From contig MDVR01000004.1 in NCBI GenBank assembly GCA_001940725.1, forward strand, positions 14,348-78,347: a DNA stretch of 64,000 nt, read 5' to 3'. Positions 34,935 through 44,461 of the stretch are shown here, in pieces. The DNA comes from Candidatus Heimdallarchaeota archaeon LC_2. Its GTDB lineage: Archaea; Asgardarchaeota; Heimdallarchaeia; Heimdallarchaeales; Kariarchaeaceae. The notes beneath the pieces are model-generated. The model was not told the DNA's origin and did no database searches. It saw only the letters and a program-made list of their open reading frames with translations. A program made the position numbers and the translations under genes. The stretch's first letter is position 1, and each line of letters opens with the position of its first letter.

Positions 34935-36836
34935 ATGGCTGATTTCAGCATCCCAATATTTGACTTCTCAGGTCATCTAGGTAAAATAAACGCTATCTGC
35001 CTTGCTGATAATGGTAATGTAATCTACTCCGTAGAAGACCAGAGTATTCGGATCTGGAATATAATAAAAAAGAAAATGATTCATGTATTATTATCAATAA
35101 ATATGAAAACTGATTTTCTTGAAATTTCAAATGATAATTTACTTCTTGCAGCAGGCGATAAAGATGGTTCCATTGAATTTTGGGATTTGAATACATTTCA
35201 TAGAATTAGTCATATTCAAGCATTTTCTGTATCTTTGATCGAAATGTCATTTGCGGAAAACGAAAATACTTTGATTACAATTGGTGAATCTGAAACCTAT
35301 TTATTGAAAAAATTTAAACTTGATAAACATTTAAATTTAAAATTAGCAGATGAGTTTGATCTTGAGGAGGAAGTTCGTCATACAATAATTACTGAAAAAG
35401 ACAAATCTATTATTTCATTGACAGCAAAGGAGCTCCTATTTTTCAAATTTAAGAACTTAAAAATTACGCAAGAGTTTGATCACGAAGGTCTTTATATAAT
35501 CAATTCATCACTCAATAGGGATTCAATATTAGGTATAGAAAAAAATGGAAATTTAAAAATTTGGGAGATTAAGAAACTCAAACTTAACTATGAGCTTGAT
35601 ATTCCGATGAAAGAATTTCAAAATGAAATAACCCATACCGTCTTAGATTCAGTTAATGGAAGGTTATTTTACGGGAATCAAAACAAATTATGGATTTGGG
35701 ATATTGAAAAAAATACAATAATAAAAGAGCTGAAAGCACCCAAAAGCAAAGGAAAAGTGGATTTAATCAACTGTATTATTGTAGATCCAAAGGAGGATAA
35801 ATTAATTATTGGTGGGAGTGAAAAGCTAAGGATTATCGATGTTAACACTGGGAAAAATGTTCAAACAACTAGGAGAAAGCCCGTTTCTCCACCATATTAT
35901 GATAATTTTACCCATTGCCACTTATCAGACGACCAAAAATCAATGGTATCAGTCCGAAAACTCGTTGATAAGTCCCGGACAAAAGAGGGAGTAGAAGTCT
36001 GGGATATGAAAACAAGAAAAAGAACTCACGAATTATTCCCAGAAATGGACGAAGATGCAAATATATCTGCATTAACAATATCTCCAGATGGACGATTTTT
36101 TGTCACTGGTGATGATTCTAAGGTTTCAAATGGTTTAATTTGGAATCTAAAAACTGGAAAGATTCGTAAAAGATTGAAAGAACTGGATTATGGAGTGAAT
36201 TCAATAGTTGTATCTTATGATAATTCAATAATTATCACTTCAGACAATATGTTTGATATCGAGATGTACGATTCAAAAACTGGAAAGTATCTCAAAAAAA
36301 TATCTTCTTCAACAAAAAATGTATCGTCTTTAACCCTCACGAAAGATAATCGCACTTTGGTCTGCGCTTATCGTGATGTTTTGGATAGAGATTTTGATAT
36401 CATCATATTGGATGTTGAAACAGGTGAAGAAATTAAGCTTCTTTCTGCTGATATTGAGTGGGAAGAAAAAATTATCCATGTTGAATTTTCTTCAGATGAT
36501 AAGGAATTAAATGCTAGATCCAGTTCTGGTGAATGGATCAAATGGGAGACAAAGTCATGGAAGATAACTAACAGGATAGATGGTTCTACTCAAAGATTAA
36601 GTGAGCGATTGAATAAAAGAATATACGTATATCCATTTGCTGAAAATTTAATATTAAATATTTCTGATGAAGCAGAATTAACTCCGGCAATAAGAGATTT
36701 CTTAAAATCATGGTTGGATAAGCCAAAATGGATATCTGAATCAAAAGATGTTTTTTCTTTAATATCCGAAATTTCAAATGAAAAGATAATTGAATTAAAA
36801 GGGGAAATTGAAAATTTATTAGTTGCTAAGGAATGA
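34935..36836 (+). CDS. WD40 repeat protein
   Basis: From ATG 34935 the protein is 633 residues. An in-frame ATG at 34854 would add 27 residues of unlikely composition, while a TATA-like TACTTAATATC sits about 25 bp upstream of 34935. It contains around a dozen WD40-like blades ending in W-D or W-N pairs, such as SIRIWNIIKKK, SIEFWDLNTFH, KLWIWDIEKN, GVEVWDMKTRK and GLIWNLKTGK, so one or two beta-propellers are expected. The last 60 residues form a separate C-terminal region. WD40 proteins are platforms for protein complexes. No catalytic domain is attached, and the partner is unknown. Confidence 0.85.
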   Translation: MADFSIPIFDFSGHLGKINAICLADNGNVIYSVEDQSIRIWNIIKKKMIHVLLSINMKTDFLEISNDNLLLAAGDKDGSIEFWDLNTFHRISHIQAFSVSLIEMSFAENENTLITIGESETYLLKKFKLDKHLNLKLADEFDLEEEVRHTIITEKDKSIISLTAKELLFFKFKNLKITQEFDHEGLYIINSSLNRDSILGIEKNGNLKIWEIKKLKLNYELDIPMKEFQNEITHTVLDSVNGRLFYGNQNKLWIWDIEKNTIIKELKAPKSKGKVDLINCIIVDPKEDKLIIGGSEKLRIIDVNTGKNVQTTRRKPVSPPYYDNFTHCHLSDDQKSMVSVRKLVDKSRTKEGVEVWDMKTRKRTHELFPEMDEDANISALTISPDGRFFVTGDDSKVSNGLIWNLKTGKIRKRLKELDYGVNSIVVSYDNSIIITSDNMFDIEMYDSKTGKYLKKISSSTKNVSSLTLTKDNRTLVCAYRDVLDRDFDIIILDVETGEEIKLLSADIEWEEKIIHVEFSSDDKELNARSSSGEWIKWETKSWKITNRIDGSTQRLSERLNKRIYVYPFAENLILNISDEAELTPAIRDFLKSWLDKPKWISESKDVFSLISEISNEKIIELKGEIENLLVAKE

Positions 36837-36861
36837 TGCCGCGTTTTAAGCCAAAAAACTA

Positions 36862-38253
36862 TTACTCCACTTGTACGTTTTCATGTTTTTTATGGACTAT
36901 ATGGTGTAAATGATGAGAACCAAGAAATGTATGATTTGCTTGATGGTGGATTCGATATTCACTGTGGCCCTCTTCCATTATAGCAAATTTTATTGATAAA
37001 AGAGTCACGAGTAGCATTATTATAGCAGAAATGAAAAATATATTTTTGCCAATGCTTTCGAAAAGAAGACCCCCTGAAATCAGCCCTAAAATGCTTGCAA
37101 CACTACCAAAACTAGATGCTACACCTTGGATTCGCCCTTGATCATTTCCTTTTCCATGTGACGCAATTAAGGCCAATAACGACGGATAGCTTATACCATT
37201 ACCTACTGAGACTAATAAGACACAGGCAACGATTGCAATATTATTCCCAATAGCCGCCGCAGCAAAGCCAGCACCCAAAATTATTGAACCTAATATTATC
37301 AAAAATCCTTCAGAATACCTTTTACTGGCATAACTTAAGATAGGACCTTGTGTAATCGCCATAGTAAGACCAAAACCCGAATAGAAAAGCCCGAGTTGAG
37401 TTAAAGACCATCCTAAATCCGGCCCCAGTGCATAGACAGGAAAGCTCACATAAAAGAAATTAAATGCAAGAAAAATCAGAAAATTCAAGAGTAACAAGAT
37501 TGAGACATGCGGAATTTTTAGTACATCTCGGAAACTTTTAGATTTAGGTTTTGATTCTTCACTATTGACTTTGGATGGTGTTGATATATCTTCATCGAGG
37601 AAGAAAAATATCATAAAGAAGCCAATTAATCCAATACCTAAAGCAATAATAATTGGGAGTTTTAAACCGAACGAAGTATTGCTCAAGAGACCGGACATGG
37701 TCGGACCGACAACAAATCCTAAATTTGCGGCAACAGCCATATAACCATAATTTTTTGCAAGATCCTCTTCTGAAGAAATATCTGCCAAATACGCATTGGC
37801 CACGGATACTGCACCTCCTGTCATTCCATCGAAAATTCGTGATAAAAATAAGATGACCAAGGGAACTGTAATCATAACAGCTCCAATTATATTATTATTT
37901 ATTGAAGTCAATTCTGTTACCGAAATGGAAACTGCAATAAGTAGTCCCACCCATGAAATCATTGTTCCAACATGGCTCAATAACAAAATGGGTCTTCTGC
38001 CTTTTTTGTCAGACCAGCTCCCTAAAATTGGACTAGCAATTAATTGAAATAATGAGAAACTTGCTCCTAATAAACCATAAATTAGAGCATTACCTCCAAA
38101 ATCCAGTACTAAAACTATCAGAAATGGAAGTACAAGGGAAAAACTAAGAGTTGTGATGAAATTGATTACCAATATTGGTGAAAGTTGACGCCATTTGGTC
38201 ACACTCGAGGGATTTAACAAGGTGTAATAAAAGTGCTTATTAAGGAAAAACAA
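36862..38253 (-). CDS. MFS transporter (drug/metabolite efflux type) with His-rich tail
   Basis: The 463-residue protein has about 12 hydrophobic segments with the MFS loop 2-3 motif GSWSDKKGRRPILLL and the DRxxG-like RIFDGMTGG in the middle of the N-terminal half. The layout resembles TetA-like efflux pumps. The cytoplasmic C-terminal tail is strikingly rich in His (HHQANHTFLGSHHLHHIVHKKH) and could bind a metal. The start is unclear: the frame opens at TTG 38253, but GTG 38202 would give the more usual short MFS N-terminus. No neighbouring regulator indicates the substrate. Confidence 0.85.
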   Translation of the reverse strand: MFFLNKHFYYTLLNPSSVTKWRQLSPILVINFITTLSFSLVLPFLIVLVLDFGGNALIYGLLGASFSLFQLIASPILGSWSDKKGRRPILLLSHVGTMISWVGLLIAVSISVTELTSINNNIIGAVMITVPLVILFLSRIFDGMTGGAVSVANAYLADISSEEDLAKNYGYMAVAANLGFVVGPTMSGLLSNTSFGLKLPIIIALGIGLIGFFMIFFFLDEDISTPSKVNSEESKPKSKSFRDVLKIPHVSILLLLNFLIFLAFNFFYVSFPVYALGPDLGWSLTQLGLFYSGFGLTMAITQGPILSYASKRYSEGFLIILGSIILGAGFAAAAIGNNIAIVACVLLVSVGNGISYPSLLALIASHGKGNDQGRIQGVASSFGSVASILGLISGGLLFESIGKNIFFISAIIMLLVTLLSIKFAIMEEGHSEYRIHHQANHTFLGSHHLHHIVHKKHENVQVE

Positions 38254-38345
38254 TGAGATCGATCATTTATTTGATGCGAGCTTGATTACATATTCTGTTT
38301 ATACAAAATTATCTATTAGAACTGGAAATTAAATAATTGAAGGCC

Positions 38346-38915
38346 TTAGCTTGCTTCCATTGATTGAGCAATGTCTCTTGCTTTCATCAAATATGATCTC
38401 AACTCAGTTTGTTTTTTCTCTTCTGCAGCTGTAATTTCTCTACTGACTTCAAAATTATTAATCCAATGAGTAATCTGTTCTTGAATTCCCATAATTGAAG
38501 GTAATGATTGCCCCTCTTCTACCCCAGATTGCGGTGCAGAACCATGCGATTGTCTAACATACCATTTATTATCTACTTTTTCCAATATCAATGTAACTCT
38601 GAATCTAAAGCTAAATCCATCGCCATTAACATTAATTGTTGTGTATAAATAATAACAACACCAGGCGAGCTTATTTCGAACTTCCAAATTAATGAATTCA
38701 GGATAAAGTTCTTTATAAGTTACTCCTAAAGATATTTGTGTCTGGATATTTTCTTTGACATCCTCAAATGATCTGAAAATCTCGTTTTCGGCAGTTCCAA
38801 TTAAGAAACATTGAATATCTTTTGAAAAATGAGACCTCATGTTTTCAATGTCCAATGTAGAAAGATCATTTAGATATGATGTTACATAAGATTTAATTTC
38901 TTCTTCGTCGCCCAT
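38346..38915 (-). CDS. SnoaL/NTF2-like fold protein
   Basis: From ATG 38915 (GGAG five nt upstream) the protein is 189 residues. Residues 1-125 follow the NTF2-like cone: EIKSYVTSYLNDLSTLDIENM, FSKDIQCFLIGT, then strands AWCCYYLYTTINVNG, FRFRVTLILEKVDNKWYVRQ. This is the SnoaL_3 arrangement. The C-terminal helix is long and charged. Such folds bind small molecules or act as steroid-isomerase-like enzymes. No catalytic residues are identified, so the function is unknown. Confidence 0.7.
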   Translation of the reverse strand: MGDEEEIKSYVTSYLNDLSTLDIENMRSHFSKDIQCFLIGTAENEIFRSFEDVKENIQTQISLGVTYKELYPEFINLEVRNKLAWCCYYLYTTINVNGDGFSFRFRVTLILEKVDNKWYVRQSHGSAPQSGVEEGQSLPSIMGIQEQITHWINNFEVSREITAAEEKKQTELRSYLMKARDIAQSMEAS

Positions 38916-39151
38916 CAATACTCCTTTTTATTTTGTATTTTTAAATATACAAGACATTTACTCGAATTTAAGTTATTATTGTTAAAGCTAACAGACGCAA
39001 CAAAAATTACTACTAAATACATGTTATCAAAGGATTGAATCAATCATTGGCCAATGTTTCGAAGGAAATAAAAGATATTATTCGAACACAAACAGTTAAT
39101 TTTTATGTATATTTCTACTACAGAAATTAGGTTGTATATTACAGCCATATT

Positions 39152-39269
39152 CGGGTTTTAGCTCAGATCGGTAGAGCACTCGGCTGTAGATAAATTCACG
39201 GACTGAGGAAACTATGATGTTCCGTTAGCATAAACCGAGATGTCCGGGGTTCAAATCCCCGAAACCCGA
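39152..39269 (+). tRNA. tRNA-Tyr (GUA) with a 44-nt intron
   Basis: All arms fold by eye. Acceptor CGGGTTT (39152-39158) pairs with AAACCCG (39262-39268), giving C1-G72 as in archaeal and eukaryotic tRNA-Tyr, with discriminator A at 39269. The D stem is GCTC/GAGC with GG in the loop. The anticodon stem CTCGG (39179-39183) pairs with CCGAG (39235-39239), the loop reads CT-GTA-G then the intron, and the T stem is CGGGG/CCCCG with TTCAAAT. The anticodon GTA is at 39186-39188. The intron is placed at 39190-39233, after position 37, the usual archaeal site; its ends may be off by a base or two. Within it ACGGA and TCCGT can pair. Confidence 0.93.
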
Positions 39270-39278
39270 TTTTTTTTT
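39270..39278 (+). terminator. Poly-T terminator after tRNA-Tyr
   Basis: Nine T residues follow directly on the discriminator base of tRNA-Tyr. Oligo-T tracts terminate archaeal RNA polymerase without a hairpin. Confidence 0.65.
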
Positions 39279-39500
39279 CTAATTTTTTCCTATTTACAAA
39301 ATTTAATTTGAATCAATCGAACACTCATATTCAATTTTCCCGAAATGAAATACACTGTAACTAATCAATATGGTGAAGTTTTTGGAGTGCAGAGTGGTTA
39401 AAATTATTTAAGGAAAATTAAATGGAATTATATGATATTTTTCAAATAATGAAGTATTGTGAAGTATTACTAATTAATATCAGAAAATTAGGTCTGATAT

Positions 39501-40196
39501 ATGACCTATAAAGAAGACCCAAGCTTTGGAGAACTAGATATTAGAACAAGAAAAGGTGAGATTTTTATTAAAGAAGAAATTGAAAATGATGTTTTTACCT
39601 TTCATCTTAAGCTGGATAATAAAATGAAATATTACCCGGGCCAATATATTCTTGTTGAATTTAATATTGAAAACATAGGACAAGTTCGGGCATATACAAT
39701 GGTTTGCTCATCATTAAATCAAGAAATTATCGAATTGAATATTCAAAAAACGGAAGATCCAGTGACAAGTCACATAATAACTTCATACAAAGTGGGTGAT
39801 TTTATTGAATTCAGAGGTCCGTTTGGCAAATTTGCACTCATTGACACAAAGAATATTGATACGCTAGTTTTTATTGCAGTAAATATCGGTATAAATCCAT
39901 TTATTAGTATGTTGAGATACATAGAAGCTGCTGGACTAGATTTAAGTGTTAAAATGATTTATATGTGGAGATATGGGGATATATTATTTGAGAAGGAATT
40001 GAAGAGACTTGGTAATTCTATAAGATTCAACTTCGAGATGGTTGAAGACATAAATAAAATGGAAAATTTTGATGTATTGAGGAATGCCGATAGAATTTAT
40101 ATATGTGGTGAGAAAGCTGTGACCAATCCATTTATAGAAATACTTGAAAAAAATGACATCAATAAAAATAAAATCAAATTGGAACAATGGTTCTGA
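39501..40196 (+). CDS. Ferredoxin-NADP reductase-like flavoprotein
   Basis: The 231-residue protein has the FNR two-domain layout. The FAD domain includes YYPGQYILVEF and RAYTMVCSS (the RxYS/T motif holding flavin phosphate), and ends with EFRGPFGKFAL. The NAD(P) domain has FIAVNIGINPFISMLRYIE, where the usual GGxGxxP is weakened to NIGINP, and RIYICGEKAVTNPF near the end. No [2Fe-2S] domain is fused. It would pass electrons between a pyridine nucleotide and a ferredoxin-like partner. It is preceded by the tRNA gene and followed by a region of decayed frames. Confidence 0.82.
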   Translation: MTYKEDPSFGELDIRTRKGEIFIKEEIENDVFTFHLKLDNKMKYYPGQYILVEFNIENIGQVRAYTMVCSSLNQEIIELNIQKTEDPVTSHIITSYKVGDFIEFRGPFGKFALIDTKNIDTLVFIAVNIGINPFISMLRYIEAAGLDLSVKMIYMWRYGDILFEKELKRLGNSIRFNFEMVEDINKMENFDVLRNADRIYICGEKAVTNPFIEILEKNDINKNKIKLEQWF

Positions 40197-40337
40197 TCAA
40201 TTTGTAGAAAGATAAAATCTCATTAGGAAGTCAAGGTCCCGTGACCCAATTTTGTTCTTTTATCTTAGCACTTTACTTTTATGATGAACAAAATGTTTTG
40301 CAAACCATTAAAAAGGTAAAGTTCCTAGATAATGGTT

Positions 40338-40562
40338 ATGCGATTGGATGAACCGGACTGGGGTATAGAAGGCTTGGAACATATTCCATCCACAAGAAGG
40401 TCAAGATTTTAGGCACACTTTGAAAAAATTCAATACATTTACTGCAATGCTTGTGGAATTGATATCGAGATGCAAGGAAAATACTGTATTCTTTGTACTG
40501 GGTCAACATATGGTAACAAAGTCCGAACCATTTATGTTGAAAAACGTACCTACCAGAAATAA
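40338..40562 (+). pseudogene. Small zinc-ribbon frame interrupted by an in-frame TAG
   Basis: From ATG 40338 one frame reads MRLDEPDWGIEGLEHIPS and on to codon 24, meets TAG at 40410-40412 and continues without change of frame for 49 codons to TAA 40560. The downstream part has a well-formed ribbon (YCNACGIDIEMQG, YCILCTG). Either the gene is recently broken, or the amber codon is read through. TAG is also used as a normal stop in this window (for example after the Hsp20 gene at 230), which favours a pseudogene. Confidence 0.4.
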
Positions 40563-40679
40563 TTATTAATAATTTGAAATTTAAAATTAATTTTTGCTAA
40601 AACAAGTAATTTTGCAACCCATAAAATAGTTTAGCGATAAAAACCATAGCAATAGAATTAACAAAAAATCTCACAAAAA

Positions 40680-40879
40680 CTAAGAAAGCAATCTGACAAT
40701 ATAGAAAAATCCAACAAAAATTACACATCCAATCATGATTAATCCAATAAAATTTCCAACAAATCCGACAGTGGCAAGTGCTGCAATCGTGAGAATAATT
40801 GTCAAAGGGAAGACTACGATACCTACTTTTTCAATGGATAATCAATTGTTTTCTCATATCGATTTCTTCGATATGCCAT
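40680..40879 (-). pseudogene. Two-helix membrane protein split by a -1 frameshift at an A-run
   Basis: ATG 40879 opens MAYRRNRYEKTIDYPLKK and then meets TAG at 40826-40824. In the -1 frame the sequence continues directly as VGIVVFPLTIILTIAALATV, GFVGNFIGLIMIGCVIFVGF and FYIVRLLS to TAG 40680. The junction is TTG-AAA-AAG, a run of five A then G. The joined product is 66 residues with a basic N-terminus and two membrane helices, a sensible protein. A sequencing or natural one-base loss in the run, or programmed -1 slippage on AAAAAG, would each explain it. Confidence 0.45.
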
Positions 40880-40990
40880 GTTTATCATAACAATCTGCTT
40901 TGTAATAAATACTTGCTAATATTTTTATATATCTTGAGAGTTCAACAGGATTGATCTAAGACCTGTTAAGCAAATCAATAAATCGAAATT

Positions 40991-41836
40991 TTAAACTGAT
41001 TGTCTGACAGAATATTTTCGATTAATAGAGATAAGGAAGAATAATATAATTAACAATAGGGTAATAAACACATATGGAAAGGATTCGAAATCATTTGATT
41101 GAACAACATCATCATATTCAGAATTTATTATTTCATATTGAATGATGGAAACATCTCCTTGGTCAACGGAGGTGGATTTTTTGTAGGACTTATAATAATT
41201 TAGTACACCAGTATCTTTGTCATAAATCACTATTTTTTCTACAATAACATCTACTGTTCTTGTTATAGTTCCGTCGTCATTTGCGATACCATTTTCAGAA
41301 TTTTGTCTCCAATGTACTTTAAAATCTTTTGAATTATCATCATTCTCAATATTGCTGAATTCGCCTTGGCCAGTACCGTATTCAGCGAGGGAATCAGAAA
41401 ATATTTGATGTTCCTGTTCCCATTTATCCCAGTTTGTATGATGCAAAAAGATATCTAACTGGGAGTCAAGGCAATAATTCATAGTGTTTGTGTTAATTTC
41501 TACTGGAATCGCCTTACAAATTGTATCTGGTGGTCCATCATTCTGGGTTGTATCTAATATTTTAATGGAAATTTCATCTCCATTTTGTATTGAGATATAT
41601 CCAAGACTCTCAGTATAATGATTAAACCAATAAACAAATTGATCTTCCCCCTCTGTAGATTCAATTACATTCAATTTAAAACGGAATTCATCACCAGTGT
41701 TAACTCCAACATCCAAATTTGCTATGACTGAATTGGGGTTATTTATTAATAAAAATATTATGAATAAAAGAAATTGTCTATTTAGGTTAAATCGACTAAT
41801 GGGATGCATTTGATTTCTCATAACTAAATTAAGCAT
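40991..41836 (-). CDS. Secreted membrane-anchored protein, unknown
   Basis: From ATG 41836 the protein is 281 residues; a TTG at 41848 and later ATGs at 41821 and 41809 are also in frame. A TTTAAATAAT box about 27-36 bp upstream favours 41836. The signal sequence is FLLFIIFLLINNPNSVIA; the mature part begins DVGVNTGDEFRFKLNVIE, and GVxxGDxFxF starts are common in large families of secreted Asgard proteins. It ends with a membrane helix (FPYVFITLLLIILFFLI) and basic residues. Two Cys (CKAIP, YCLDS) could form a disulfide. The role is unknown. Confidence 0.65.
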   Translation of the reverse strand: MLNLVMRNQMHPISRFNLNRQFLLFIIFLLINNPNSVIANLDVGVNTGDEFRFKLNVIESTEGEDQFVYWFNHYTESLGYISIQNGDEISIKILDTTQNDGPPDTICKAIPVEINTNTMNYCLDSQLDIFLHHTNWDKWEQEHQIFSDSLAEYGTGQGEFSNIENDDNSKDFKVHWRQNSENGIANDDGTITRTVDVIVEKIVIYDKDTGVLNYYKSYKKSTSVDQGDVSIIQYEIINSEYDDVVQSNDFESFPYVFITLLLIILFFLISINRKYSVRQSV

Positions 41837-42001
41837 CTCTAATAACAACTAACAGCATGAAATTATTTAAATCGATTGATCAATTTTCAAATCAAAGTTA
41901 TTGATACAAACACTATAGTTAGGTACATTTTCAGAATCACCTACGGCGGACTTTTTAATTAAAGTTCATTTTCCAAGAATCTGTAAAAGAGAGCATCTTT
42001 A

Positions 42002-43216
42002 ATGACTGAAACATATTTACGAAGACCTTTGTTACTGAAAACGAAAGTAAGCTCAATCAAATTTGTCTTAGTTACAGTAATACCATTTAATTTACTCCTT
42101 TTATTTTCACTTTATCATTTTGAAAGGCCAAATGACCTTATCCTTATGATATCAGGAGCTGCAATGTTACTAGGAGTAATTCAAATATTAGTGGCATTAT
42201 TTTTCAAATATATTATTAGGGGAATAAATAATATAGTAGGGATTAATTTTGTTGAGGGAAAATTGGAAAAAGTTGAAGATTTTGATATAAGAAATATCTG
42301 GATAGTTGATGAATCATTTGAGAAATTTAGATGGAATATGGTAAAAATTCTCACCCGTAGGAATTTGGATATTTTTGCGATTTTCCTCTCAATAGTAATT
42401 GGGCTCACAGTTTCCATAGTAGGAATTATTCCAGGTGAAGTAGTTACTTGGGGTAATGATCCATATTGGGTGAAGCCTTTTGATCCATATGCAATACCAG
42501 TTATTCTTGCAACTTTTTTAATTACGACTTGGTTCTTGATAGGATGGATTTCTGGAACATTTGTCTTAATTCTGTTTGCAATCCGACTTTCTCGAATTGG
42601 TAAAGGAAAAAATCTTACAATATTAGAAGAAAATGAAACTGGATCTGATGAAATAATCACTTCTTCAATGAATGAAGGAAGAATATTGGCCAAGTCTTTG
42701 CATTATTTTAAAATATATGTAAAACCAATAATTGATTTCACAACACCAATTTCTGTATTAGGACTAATTATAATTGCAATTTTAGGAGTTATCGTACTTA
42801 CCATCTTCTATATATTTTTCGATGGGATTGTTCTATTATTATTTGAAGTCCTAATCATTGGGGGAATGATAATATTGAGTCTAATAACCATTGGACTATA
42901 TTTTATCTATCCTCAATTGAGTTTTTATCGCGTATTAACTAGGCAGAAGAAGGGAAAGCTTCAAAACTTAACTTTTTCTATCGAAAAAAAATCGGTTCTA
43001 TGGCAGGAGATGGATAAAGTACCCAATTTGAGTAATCAGGAGGTTAAAAATCAACTAAATTCAGATTTACAATTACTCTTTCTCCTTTCTGATGAAATCA
43101 AAAGCACTTCCCCTTGGATTGCTAACTATTCTCAATTAGTTAGTATCATTGGAACTGGGAGCATTACATTACTTATATCACTTTTCAGAATATTCATTTT
43201 TCCTTTATTAATATAG
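42002..43216 (+). CDS. Polytopic membrane protein, unknown
   Basis: The 404-residue protein has about seven hydrophobic segments: FVLVTVIPFNLLLLFSLY, LILMISGAAMLLGVIQILVA, FAIFLSIVIGLTVSIVGIIP, VILATFLITTWFLIGWISG, two closely spaced ones at about residues 250-305, and a final ISLFRIFIFPLLI. Soluble loops of 60 to 80 residues lie between them. No channel, transporter or enzyme motif is recognised. It is a single gene, with convergent methyltransferase downstream. Confidence 0.65.
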   Translation: MTETYLRRPLLLKTKVSSIKFVLVTVIPFNLLLLFSLYHFERPNDLILMISGAAMLLGVIQILVALFFKYIIRGINNIVGINFVEGKLEKVEDFDIRNIWIVDESFEKFRWNMVKILTRRNLDIFAIFLSIVIGLTVSIVGIIPGEVVTWGNDPYWVKPFDPYAIPVILATFLITTWFLIGWISGTFVLILFAIRLSRIGKGKNLTILEENETGSDEIITSSMNEGRILAKSLHYFKIYVKPIIDFTTPISVLGLIIIAILGVIVLTIFYIFFDGIVLLLFEVLIIGGMIILSLITIGLYFIYPQLSFYRVLTRQKKGKLQNLTFSIEKKSVLWQEMDKVPNLSNQEVKNQLNSDLQLLFLLSDEIKSTSPWIANYSQLVSIIGTGSITLLISLFRIFIFPLLI

Positions 43217-43270
43217 TACAATAATAAGAAATTGCTTAGTATAATAAATAACTTAATGGCTATAAATTAT

Positions 43271-44026
43271 TTAGACTTTCCTCACAATTGTAAGTTCATC
43301 ATATCCCTTTTCAAGAAATTTTCCATCTGATGTGACACAACTATCGATTACTTCATCAATTTTTAATTTTGTTTCAACATCTAATTTTTCATATTCCTCC
43401 AACCCAACATATTGATCTATTGCACCCTCTCTACCATTCAAATACCAATTAATTGGATATATTTCTTCCCCTATAAATTTGAATTTCTTCTCAATCAAAG
43501 TTGCATATTTCATTGCAGCATAGGATCGTTCAGCCCCGATATACGTTGTTAAATGAATGTCTTCACCAGTCAATATGTAGGATATCATTGAATCAGGATT
43601 GGTGAAATGAAATCTCGTGTTAAATAATAGATTGATTAAAATTCCCCCAGGTTTTAGGATTTTCCAAACGTCGTGAAGTAATTCTAATTTATCAGTTAAA
43701 GCATTCTCAGTATTTCTGATACAACATAATGAGAGAGAAAACAAGACCACATCAAAAGTATCCTCATGAAAATTCATTTCATCTAAGGTACCCACTTTGA
43801 ATTTGATATTGGAAATATTTCGGGATTCCATATCATCTCTAGCAAAATTAATCTCTTCAATTTCTGGATCAATAGCAATAATGGATTCAGCATATCGAGC
43901 AACTTGAAAACTTATCCTCCCATCTCCGCATCCAATATCGAGAACATATTTACCTTCGAAATCTACATATTTTCGCATATTTTGAATGGCCAAATTACCC
44001 TCATCAACTTTGATGTAATTCTTCAT
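43271..44026 (-). CDS. Class I SAM-dependent methyltransferase
   Basis: The 251-residue protein has motif I as YVLDIGCGDGRISFQVA, the acidic residue ending strand 2 as IIAIDPEIEEINFA, motif II VGTLDEM, and motif IV FDVVLFSLSLCCI, followed by LKPGGILINLLF. This is a Rossmann-fold methyltransferase of the Methyltransf_11/25 type. The C-terminal insertion (SMISYILTGEDIHLTTYIGAE) probably forms the substrate lid. The substrate is not predictable. Confidence 0.85.
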   Translation of the reverse strand: MKNYIKVDEGNLAIQNMRKYVDFEGKYVLDIGCGDGRISFQVARYAESIIAIDPEIEEINFARDDMESRNISNIKFKVGTLDEMNFHEDTFDVVLFSLSLCCIRNTENALTDKLELLHDVWKILKPGGILINLLFNTRFHFTNPDSMISYILTGEDIHLTTYIGAERSYAAMKYATLIEKKFKFIGEEIYPINWYLNGREGAIDQYVGLEEYEKLDVETKLKIDEVIDSCVTSDGKFLEKGYDELTIVRKV

Positions 44027-44264
44027 AATTTAAACTCAATAACTGGAAATTTAAGATTCTCGATTGCTCTAATCTTTTGACTTTCTTAGATTAAAATTAT
44101 CTAACAGACTATCAAAATTATTTCTCGTTTACATTTTTGTTTTTTCCAAAATAAAATAATCGTATAAACCAATGAAAACAACAATCATTGCAATTACTTG
44201 ATATAATGCAACTTATTCATAAAGAATTCATTTGTTGTATAGACATATCCTGTTATTATCATGA

Positions 44265-44459
44265 TTATCTTGTCGGAGTGTTGAGGGCCTCATCAACGAG
44301 TTCTTGAGCGATCAAAGCTGCTGATGTGAAAGCTTTTATACAAACTGGTAATCGGACTGGATCGTCAGGATATGGTTTATCCCCTTCCAAATAAGGGCTA
44401 AGAAGTTCATGACGATAAACTGATTGGTTACTTAATCCTTCTTCCTAATAATTGGCATA
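44265..44459 (-). pseudogene. Small conserved-looking frame with a -1 shift near its start
   Basis: ATG 44459 begins MPIIRKK and then hits a stop; in the -1 frame, entered at AAG-AAG-G around 44439, the sequence continues GLSNQSVYRHELLSPYLEGD, KPYPDDPVRLPVCIKAFTSA and ALIAQELVDEALNTPTR to TAA 44265. The downstream 55 codons have coding-like composition. The product is unknown. The rest of the 44027-44461 gap is AT-rich and carries no other clear gene. Confidence 0.35.
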
Positions 44460-44461
44460 AA

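Noticed and set aside
40410..40412. In-frame TAG as pyrrolysine
   Set aside because: TAG ends several clearly intact genes here (for example the Hsp20 gene at 230-610), and no pyl gene or PYLIS signal is in the window, so recoding is unsupported.
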